Shown piece after piece: positions 1 to 4,220 of a stretch of DNA of 6,550 nucleotides (within the stretch, counting starts at the first letter, position 1; every line of letters starts with the position of its first letter). A program made the translations under genes and the position numbers. The notes under the pieces are model-generated. The model was not told the DNA's origin, ran no database searches, and saw only the letters and a list, made by a program, of their open reading frames with translations. The DNA is taken from NCBI GenBank assembly GCA_013151115.1, contig JAADIW010000146.1, forward strand, positions 1-6,550, in the 5' to 3' direction. The stretch comes from Caldisericota bacterium. GTDB taxonomy: Bacteria > Bipolaricaulota > Bipolaricaulia > Bipolaricaulales > Bipolaricaulaceae.

Positions 1-469
1 CGCGGTCGTCCGCGCCCAATACCGCCAGCCGCACCGCCCCGTGCCCCACCAGGGGGACCACGTTCAGGGATGTCCCGGGGAGCCGCTCCAGGTAGTCACC
101 GAAGCTCCTCCAGCCCCAATCGACCTCGTCCCCCAGACGGCCGGCGGCGGCCCGCAGCTCCGGAAGGGAGGCCTCGGTGGCCGGCGCGGGGGAGTAACCG
201 CAGTTCCCGATGACCTCCGTGGTGACCCCCTGGAGGACCTTGCTGTCGGCGGTGGGGTTCACCAGGAGCGTAAGGTCCGAGTGCCCGTGGATGTCGATGA
301 ACCCGGGGCAGGCCACGAGGCCCTTGCCGTCCAAGGTACGGGCGGCCCGGGGGGGAGATCCGTGGCCCACCCGCGCGATCCGGCCGCCCCGGATCCCGAT
401 CCAGCCGTGGAACCACGGTCCCCCGCTGCCATCCACCACCCGTACATCCGCGATCACAAGGTCGAACAT
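1..469 (-). CDS. N-acyl-D-amino-acid deacylase (D-aminoacylase), N-terminal part, runs off the left edge
   Basis: This is an amidohydrolase-superfamily enzyme of the D-aminoacylase / N-acyl-D-aspartate/glutamate deacylase group, which hydrolyses N-acyl-D-amino acids to D-amino acid plus carboxylate in a metal-dependent reaction. I translated 156 residues from the ATG at 469. The N-terminal beta-sandwich begins MFDLVIADVRVVDGSG. The metal motif PGFIDIHGHSD (residues 55-65) carries H61 and H63. GVTTEVIGNCGYSPAP (81-96) supplies C90, matching the cysteine metal ligand typical of D-aminoacylases. WGWRSFGDYL and NVVPLVGHGAVR follow. The full family length is about 480-540 residues, so roughly two thirds lies outside the window. 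The start lies 5 nt beyond the pus10 stop codon with no clear Shine-Dalgarno, suggesting translation coupled to pus10. No signal peptide is seen, so it is probably cytoplasmic. The substrate (neutral, Asp or Glu D-derivatives) cannot be told from this part; a related dihydroorotase/hydantoinase-like amidohydrolase is less likely because of the NCGYSPAP motif. Confidence 0.88.
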   Translation of the reverse strand, partial: MFDLVIADVRVVDGSGGPWFHGWIGIRGGRIARVGHGSPPRAARTLDGKGLVACPGFIDIHGHSDLTLLVNPTADSKVLQGVTTEVIGNCGYSPAPATEASLPELRAAAGRLGDEVDWGWRSFGDYLERLPGTSLNVVPLVGHGAVRLAVLGADDR

Positions 470-474
470 GGGGG

Positions 475-1740
475 TCAAAGGTCGTCCAGGACATCGAGGA
501 CATCGAGTTCGGTGACCCGGGCCTCGACCCCGAGGAGCTCCGTCAGGCTCGGGCGGGTGCCCCCCTCGTCCCCGGAGACGAGTTCCTTCACGTAAAGGCC
601 CCCATCGCAGAGGATCTCAACCTCGGCCTCGGTGGGCGAGACCAGCTCCCCCGACGCCTCGTACACGCGCCGCACCCGCACGAGATCCGCCCGGCGGTGG
701 CGCACCCGGGTGGGGGTCCGCTGGTGGATCTCCCCCACCAACTCCCCGAGGGCTTCCCGAAAGGCCCCCTCTTCCACGGGGGCAGCGAGGGAGATCCGGG
801 CGCGATAGCGTTTCTTGGCTTTGAGGTCTTTCACCTTCCTCACCAAGTCCGGGGGCGCGGGCCGCAGATCCAGGACCTCCACCCTTCCCGCGGCCTCCCG
901 GTTGATGCGGGCCGCGATGGCCGCGAGGTCGACGGTGCGGCGTCGGGGCCGCTCCACCTCCACCACGAACGGGCGTCCCCGCCCGAGCATCCGTGCGTCC
1001 ACGTCCTCCCGCCCGGCCCCGTGGAGGTGACCTCCCTCGCCCTCGCAGGCCTCGAGGAAGGCGGAGAGGATCAGTTCCTCCACCGAGGTCGGATACATCT
1101 TCCCCGTGTAGTTACAGCGGGGGCAGCCCTTCCCGCGGCACTCCCGGCAGGGCCAGTGGGTCTGGGGGATCCCCCGCACCAGCTTCCGGTAGCGTCCGTA
1201 GAAATAGGCCGGCGCGATGTAGACATCTATCCCCCCCCGCCACAGGTCCACCGTGAACCGCACGTGGGGATGGCGGAAGTCCACCCTGGCCGTGCGCCCC
1301 TCGGCCGAGAGCGCCCGCTCGAACGCCTGCCCCAGGGCCCGGTTGATGTCCCGCTGCAACGGCTCCGCCCACGGCGATGGGAACCTCTTCTTTAGGAAGT
1401 CCTCCACGGCCTCGTGATAGGGGGAGAGGTGGACCCCGAAGAGGAAGGTCTCAAACTCATACCCGCGCACGAGTTCAAGGGCCCTCCGCGCGTGTTCTTC
1501 CGCCCGGGAGAGGGCCCCGTCGCATACCCAACAGCGCCCGGGCTCGATGGGTTCCCCACCTCCGTACATCGCCCAGATGACCCGAATGGCCCGGCCCCGT
1601 TCGGGGTTCGTCAGGCCTTTCCCGAGCTTGGCGAACCTCCGTCCCAGGCACGTGTCGCATATCGGGCCCGCGGCGAGCAACTCGAAGGCCGACACGAGGA
1701 ACTCCATCGGCGAGAGTTTACCCATCGGGGGCGACGCCAT
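475..1740 (-). CDS. pus10: tRNA pseudouridine synthase Pus10 (archaeal type)
   Basis: Pus10 isomerises uridine to pseudouridine in the tRNA T arm; archaeal members make Psi54 and/or Psi55. Counting from 1740 there are 421 residues, a normal length for archaeal Pus10. The N-terminal part has paired CxxC motifs (C28/C31 in ICDTCLGRRFAKLG, C70/C73), a likely zinc site in the THUMP-containing accessory domain. A second Cys cluster, PCRECRGKGCPRCNYTGK (C198, C201, C206, C209), leads into the catalytic domain. The catalytic motif is HGAGREDVDARMLG (240-253), with D246/D248 containing the nucleophile, followed by GRPFVVEV. RYRA (Y312) and the C-terminal YVKELVSGDEGGTRPSL (383-399) are also classical. 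The start is uncertain. ATG at 1740 overlaps plsC by 23 bp; ATG at 1725 gives a short ATGGGTAA overlap with the plsC stop; ATG at 1707 (MEFLVSAFELLAAG) best matches where archaeal homologues begin. No candidate has a good Shine-Dalgarno. Its presence between plsC and a deacylase gene in a bacterium suggests lateral transfer from archaea. Confidence 0.95.
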   Translation of the reverse strand: MASPPMGKLSPMEFLVSAFELLAAGPICDTCLGRRFAKLGKGLTNPERGRAIRVIWAMYGGGEPIEPGRCWVCDGALSRAEEHARRALELVRGYEFETFLFGVHLSPYHEAVEDFLKKRFPSPWAEPLQRDINRALGQAFERALSAEGRTARVDFRHPHVRFTVDLWRGGIDVYIAPAYFYGRYRKLVRGIPQTHWPCRECRGKGCPRCNYTGKMYPTSVEELILSAFLEACEGEGGHLHGAGREDVDARMLGRGRPFVVEVERPRRRTVDLAAIAARINREAAGRVEVLDLRPAPPDLVRKVKDLKAKKRYRARISLAAPVEEGAFREALGELVGEIHQRTPTRVRHRRADLVRVRRVYEASGELVSPTEAEVEILCDGGLYVKELVSGDEGGTRPSLTELLGVEARVTELDVLDVLDDL

Positions 1741-2383
1741 CCCGTGGGGCTCGGGCGCCGACGCGGTCGATCAACTCCATCAGGCGTTCGGCCATGAGGC
1801 GGTAGCGTTCGGGCCGGCTGAGCCCCGGGGGGAGCCCCTCGGCCAGGTCGTCCACCGGGAACGGCTCCCCGATGTGGACGGTGATCCGGGGGAAGCGCGG
1901 CGGGAACTTCCGCGGCGGGTAGGGGCCCGCAGGCACGATGTTCACCGGGATCAAGGGTTTCTTGAACATCTCCGCCAGCCGCACCGCCCCGGTCTTCGGT
2001 TCCGCGCCGGGGCGGGTCGTGCCCTCGGGGAAGATCCCGAGGAGCTTGTAGCGCCGCGCCGCCCGGAGCATCTTCTTGAAATCGTCGGGGCCGAAGCGAT
2101 CCCGGTCGATCACCGTGGCGAACCCGAGGACGAAGGGGGCGAAGACGGGGTTGCGCGCGAGCCCCCGCCGGGCGATGAAATGGACCCGTGGGTACGGCCC
2201 ACACGCGACACACACCACGGGTATGTCCCAGTAAGAGCGATGTCGTGCCACCAGGATCCCCCCGCCCCGCAGGTTCGCCCGGCCCCTGACGCGCATGCGG
2301 AAGAGCCCGTAGATCACGGGCGAGACCAGCACCACCAGGAAGGCGTAGATAGCGTCACGGAGCTTATCGGCGAGCTTTCCCAC
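1718..2383 (-). CDS. plsC: 1-acyl-sn-glycerol-3-phosphate acyltransferase (PlsC family)
   Basis: This membrane-associated acyltransferase of the LPLAT/PlsC family probably acylates lysophosphatidic acid at sn-2 to give phosphatidic acid, the phospholipid precursor. It has 221 residues. A hydrophobic segment at about 11-28 (AIYAFLVVLVSPVIYGLF) can anchor it to the inner face of the membrane. The catalytic HX4D motif is H48-RSYW-D53. FPEGTTRPG (118-126) is the conserved substrate-binding block, and IPVNIVPAG (145-153) matches the last family motif. The start is GTG at 2383, fixed by a strong Shine-Dalgarno, GGAGG at 2394-2390 with 6 nt spacing, which lies inside the end of cmk; the two genes overlap by 20 bp. 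Its own stop overlaps the pus10 start region. The last roughly 12 residues (RAPRDGVAPDG) look like a nonconserved tail. The cmk-plsC order is common in bacteria, supporting the call. Exact acyl-donor preference (acyl-CoA or acyl-ACP) is not visible. Confidence 0.93.
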   Translation of the reverse strand: MGKLADKLRDAIYAFLVVLVSPVIYGLFRMRVRGRANLRGGGILVARHRSYWDIPVVCVACGPYPRVHFIARRGLARNPVFAPFVLGFATVIDRDRFGPDDFKKMLRAARRYKLLGIFPEGTTRPGAEPKTGAVRLAEMFKKPLIPVNIVPAGPYPPRKFPPRFPRITVHIGEPFPVDDLAEGLPPGLSRPERYRLMAERLMELIDRVGARAPRDGVAPDG

Positions 2384-2984
2384 GGCGTTCCTCCACCAGG
2401 GCGAGGACCATGCGCAGGACCTCGTCCGGGGTCTTGTCGGTGGTGTCGATGACCACCGCGTCCTCCGCCGGGCGCAGGGGGGAATCCCTGCGGGTGGAGT
2501 CCCGCTCGTCCCGGCGCTTGATCGCCGCCAGGATCTCCGCGAAGTCCCCGCCCCGTTCGCGTAGCCTGCGGCGGGCTCGCTCCTCAGGCGTAGCCCACAG
2601 GAAGATCTTGAGCTCGGCGTCGGGGAGGACCACCGTCCCGATATCCCGCCCCTCCATCACTACATCCCGGCCCCGTGCGATCTCCCGCTGTAACGCCACC
2701 AGATGCCGCCTCACCTCGGAGTCAACCGCCACCCGCGATGAGAGCTCGTCGATCTCCGGGCTCGTGAGTTCGTCGGTGATGTCGCGGCCGTCGAGGAGGA
2801 TCCTCCCCCCGTCCTTCACCTCCAGCTTCGCTCGCTTCCAGTCGATCCCGTGCGCCACGGCCCACGCCACCGCCCGATACATGGCGCCCGTGGGAACGAA
2901 CAGGAACCCGAGTTCCTCCGCGAGCCGCTTGGCCAGGGTCGTTTTCCCGGCGGCGGCGGGGCCATCGATGGCGATCTTCATCAT
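2364..2984 (-). CDS. cmk: Cytidylate kinase (CMP kinase)
   Basis: Cytidylate kinase transfers a phosphate from ATP to CMP/dCMP in the cytoplasm, feeding CTP, dCTP and CDP-lipid synthesis. It has 206 residues, slightly short for the bacterial type (about 215-230). The P-loop is GPAAAGKTT (8-16). The nucleotide-binding signature TGAMYRAVA is at 32-40, EGRDIGTVVLPDA at 111-123, and the lid region with KRRDERDSTRRDSPLRPA at 156-173. The C-terminal strand AVVIDTT (176-182) matches the family's conserved Asp block. One oddity is that the usual acidic residue just before TGAMYR is proline here (VPTGAMYR, P31). Translation starts at tandem ATGs (2984 and 2981). Only a weak GAG precedes them, and an overlapping out-of-frame ATGAGATGA begins at 2989. 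It is the first gene of the cmk-plsC-pus10-deacylase operon, overlapping plsC by 20 bp. The unusual hairpin-repeat region 2988-3164 lies directly upstream and probably carries its promoter. Confidence 0.95.
   Translation of the reverse strand: MMKIAIDGPAAAGKTTLAKRLAEELGFLFVPTGAMYRAVAWAVAHGIDWKRAKLEVKDGGRILLDGRDITDELTSPEIDELSSRVAVDSEVRRHLVALQREIARGRDVVMEGRDIGTVVLPDAELKIFLWATPEERARRRLRERGGDFAEILAAIKRRDERDSTRRDSPLRPAEDAVVIDTTDKTPDEVLRMVLALVEERRGKARR
2390..2394 (-). promoter_or_regulatory. Shine-Dalgarno of plsC inside the cmk coding end
   Basis: Read on the minus strand this is GGAGG followed by AACGCC and then GTG (2383-2381). It fixes GTG as the plsC start. Because it lies in the last codons of cmk (the EERRGKARR region), ribosomes finishing cmk would uncover or reach it, which indicates translational coupling. 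Confidence 0.75.
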
Positions 2985-2987
2985 CTC

Positions 2988-3021
2988 ATTTTAATTCTCA
3001 CCAGACCCAAGGGCCCAGTGC
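2988..3021 (-). repeat. Hairpin-plus-handle repeat unit A (degenerate)
   Basis: On the minus strand this unit reads CTGGGCCCTTGGGTCTGG (3018-3001) followed by TGAGAATTAAAAT. The first part can fold in RNA as a 7-bp stem with several G.U pairs and a CUUG loop. The tail matches unit B's TGAGAATTGAAAC almost exactly. Bases shared by the two units are offset by 74 bp, for example the AATTCTCACC block at 2993 and 3067 on the plus strand. The unit directly abuts the cmk start. It may be a decayed terminal CRISPR repeat, or a 5' leader structure acting on cmk. Confidence 0.4.
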
Positions 3022-3038
3022 AACTTGCCAACCGGGCG

Positions 3039-3068
3039 ATGTAAAAGGAATACAGCTTCCTGTTTCAA
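3039..3068 (-). promoter_or_regulatory. Candidate sigma-70-like promoter for the cmk operon
   Basis: On the minus strand TTGAAA (3068-3063) matches five of six -35 bases. After an 18-nt spacer comes a poor -10, TTACAT (3044-3039). Transcription would start near 3032 and give a leader of about 48 nt that includes the hairpin of repeat A. The TTGAAA is also part of the AATTGAAAC handle of repeat B, so the match may be incidental. An alternative is TAAAAT (2993-2988) just before the start codons, implying a nearly leaderless mRNA. Confidence 0.25.
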
Positions 3069-3093
3069 TTCTCACCGGGGCCGAAGCCCCGGT
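3062..3093 (-). repeat. Hairpin-plus-handle repeat unit B with perfect stem and UUCG loop
   Basis: On the minus strand this reads ACCGGGGC-TTCG-GCCCCGGT (3093-3074), a perfect 8-bp stem closed by a C(UUCG)G tetraloop, followed by GAGAATTGAAAC ending at 3062. A GC-rich stem followed by a 3' tail ending in ATTGAAAC is the architecture of many type I CRISPR repeats, where ATTGAAAC becomes the crRNA 5' handle. No run of T follows the stem, so it is not a normal intrinsic terminator on this strand. On the plus strand the loop is CGAA, also without a T run. Unit A lies 74 bp away and unit C about 73 bp away. Confidence 0.45.
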
Positions 3094-3134
3094 TAATCAC
3101 GCTTAGCTGGGAGAATAGCGACGGAAATGGAAGG

Positions 3135-3164
3135 GTTTCCCTCCCTCATAGGTGGGCTCGGAAC
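3135..3164 (-). CRISPR. Orphan CRISPR-like 30-bp repeat (unit C)
   Basis: The minus strand reads GTTCCGAGCCCACC then TATGAGGGAGGGAAAC, exactly 30 bp. From memory of the family, type I-B/III repeats of thermophiles and Firmicutes have the form GTT..., a central ACCTATGAGG, and an end in ATTGAAAC. This unit keeps the GTT start, the full ACCTATGAGGG core and the GAAAC end, with the handle altered to GGGAAAC. Only one good copy exists in the window and no cas gene is visible, so at most this is an array remnant or the edge of a lost array. The next element is the IS remnant about 11 bp away, whose insertion could have separated it from its array. Chance similarity cannot be excluded without a repeat search. 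Confidence 0.38.
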
Positions 3165-3175
3165 GAGTGATGTGT
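3165..3175. other. Short gap between the CRISPR-like repeat and the IS end
   Basis: These 11 bp (GAGTGATGTGT on the plus strand) would be the start of a spacer cut by the IS insertion if unit C is a true CRISPR repeat. No copy of this sequence flanks the other IS end, so no target-site duplication is evident. Confidence 0.2.
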
Positions 3176-3182
3176 GGATCAC

Positions 3183-3202
3183 GTCCCGTCAAGTGGTGTA
3201 AA
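3183..3202. repeat. IS256-type terminal inverted repeat, low-coordinate end
   Basis: The plus strand reads GTCCCGTCAAGTGGTGTAAA. It pairs with the repeat at 4051-4070 (14 of 20 bases). It sits only about 10 bp after the last recognisable transposase codon, so a C-terminal deletion joined the gene almost directly to the IS end. Confidence 0.65.
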
Positions 3203-3211
3203 AATGTTCCC

Positions 3212-3932
3212 TTCTTGGTCGGGTTGGGCGAAGATCGTCCGCACCCACGCCGTCACCTCGACCTGGGCGTGCTTGGGCACCCGCGAGAGCAGACCCCGCG
3301 TGAAGTGTACCCGGCACCGCTGCTAACTCGCCCCGGCCAGCACCTCGGCCAGGGCACGCTTCAGCCCCCCATGCGCGTTCGAGATCACCAACCTCACCCC
3401 TTTAAGCCCCCGCGCCACCAGGCTACGCAGGAATTCCAGCGTCCAGCCATTGCCTAGGGGTACTCCGAGGTGAGGGGGCGGTTGCGGAATCGCTCCACCA
3501 CCTCGTCCAGCTCCTCGCAGATCCGGGATACCTCGTTCTTTGAGCCCCCTCAAGCCCCAAGCTCTTCACAAGCTCATCCACCTTGCGGATGCTCACCCCC
3601 CTGCACATGGGTCTCCTGCACCGCCGAAAGCAGGGCCCGCTCCGCCCGCCGCCTGGGCTCAAGCAGGCTGGGGAAGTAGCTGCCTTGCGCAGCTTGGGGG
3701 TCTTGAGCTGGACCGTCCCCACCCGCGTGTCCCAGCGGCGCTTGCGGTACCCGTTCCGGTGGGTCTTGCGGGCGTCGGTGCGCTGGTAACGCTCGGTCCC
3801 GATCTCTTCGCTCACCTCGGGCTCCATCAGCGCTTGGGTCAGGAGCTCTACCCCCTCCCGCAAAGCGTCCAGCTGCACGTCGTCCTTGTACTTACTCAGA
3901 AGTTCCAACAGCGCCATCCTTAGGTCGGTCAC
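3212..3932 (-). pseudogene. IS256-family transposase, broken
   Basis: The N-terminus starts at GTG 3932 (VTDLRMALLELLSKYKDD; ATG 3917 also possible), about 10 nt after AAGGAAGG, and reads well through GTERYQRTDARKTHRNGYRKR to KLRKA. A base is then lost near 3691; the next frame gives SYFPSLLEPRRRAERALLSA. An extra G in the G6 run (3596-3601) restores VSIRKVDELVKSLGLEG. Another shift near 3540 leads to NEVSRICEELDEVVERFRNR and PLTSEYP, then a TAG at 3456-3454. After a deletion, LEFLRSLVARGLKGVRLVISNAHGGLKRAL continues. A second TAG (3325-3323) replaces the Trp codon of the usual GASWQRCRVHF, and readthrough gives QRCRVHFTRGLLSRVPKHAQ to FAQPDQE, where homology stops. None of the catalytic DDE residues survives: the WLDA segment is deleted, the second Asp is Asn (VISNAH), and the C-terminal Glu region is missing. 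No functional product is expected. Confidence 0.9.
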
Positions 3933-4050
3933 CGGTGGTCGTCCTTCCTTTCTTTTTGGATTGGCCCCGATAAGGAACCTACCGGTGGCCGCTTGGTCAA
4001 CCCCCGTGCATCTCGGTTTAATCCCCCAAGGCCAGCTCGCGGTCCCTGGA

Positions 4051-4070
4051 TTTACATCACCATCTGGGAC
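4051..4070. repeat. IS256-type terminal inverted repeat, high-coordinate end
   Basis: TTTACATCACCATCTGGGAC is the inverted partner of 3183-3202, with conserved TTTACA.CAC and GGGAC blocks. It lies about 120 bp upstream of the transposase start, the spacing expected for the left end of this family. The outer limit could be 4070 or 4083. Confidence 0.6.
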
Positions 4071-4118
4071 TCTACTCTGATCCAGAATTGGTGGTCCCTC
4101 GCTTTGACAGCAAGCTCT

Positions 4119-4166
4119 CCCCGGCCTGGACGGTGAGCCCGCCCTCACCCGCGACCCAGGCCGGGG
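4119..4166. terminator. Nested inverted repeat downstream of the WD40 gene (possible terminator)
   Basis: CCCCGGCCTGG (4119-4129) and CCAGGCCGGGG (4156-4166) are perfect 11-bp inverted partners. Inside them GGTGAG (4132-4137) and CTCACC (4144-4149) form a second stem. The structure starts about 54 bp past the WD40 stop codon. Neither strand shows a T run after it, so it is not a canonical intrinsic terminator. It may act as an mRNA 3' end stabiliser, a factor-dependent terminator, or part of an old mobile element. The rest of 4084-4220 shows nothing recognisable. Confidence 0.35.
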
Positions 4167-4220
4167 GTTATCCACCTCTCACCAGTCCGGCCCTTTGACC
4201 CAGCGCGAGGGCGCCGGGCT

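Larger units (their letters stand above)
3176..4083 (-). mobile_element. Decayed IS256-family (Mutator-type) insertion sequence
   Basis: The stretch holds the wreck of an IS256-type transposase gene bounded by imperfect terminal inverted repeats. At the low end the plus strand reads GTCCCGTCAAGTGGTGTAAA (3183-3202), probably extended outward to GGATCAC at 3176. At the high end, TTTACATCACCATCTGGGAC (4051-4070) matches its reverse complement at 14 of 20 positions, and TGATCC recurs at 4078-4083. IS256-family ends characteristically carry such TTTACAC..GGGAC blocks. The remnant is about 0.9 kb against 1.2-1.4 kb for an intact member. No 8-9 bp target duplication is seen, which fits an old insertion. 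It lies between two co-directional genes and is too damaged to move by itself. Confidence 0.8.

Noticed and set aside
22..40. 19-mer CCGCCAGCCGCACCGCCCC also present in plsC near 1974-1992
   Set aside because: Both copies encode a similar GAVRLA stretch in GC-rich coding DNA; most likely coincidence, not a mobile repeat.
41..595. Long plus-strand open frame with many Pro/Gly/Arg residues
   Set aside because: It is the antisense shadow of the deacylase and pus10 genes, both of which have clear motifs; low-complexity composition and no domain.
1547..2452. 301-codon plus-strand open frame
   Set aside because: It lies opposite plsC and the ends of pus10 and cmk; GC-rich DNA gives long antisense frames, and no family features are visible.
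3167..4092. Target-site duplication of the IS
   Set aside because: Flanks compared for both possible boundary choices (3176/4083 and 3183/4070) share no 8-9 bp direct repeat.
3933..4175. N-terminal extension of the transposase up to the ATG at 4175
   Set aside because: It would run through the terminal inverted repeat into flanking DNA and has no family similarity; the GTG at 3932 or ATG at 3917 fits the family.
4168..4176. DnaA-box-like TTATCCACC
   Set aside because: One mismatch to TTATCCACA, single copy, no cluster and no replication gene nearby.
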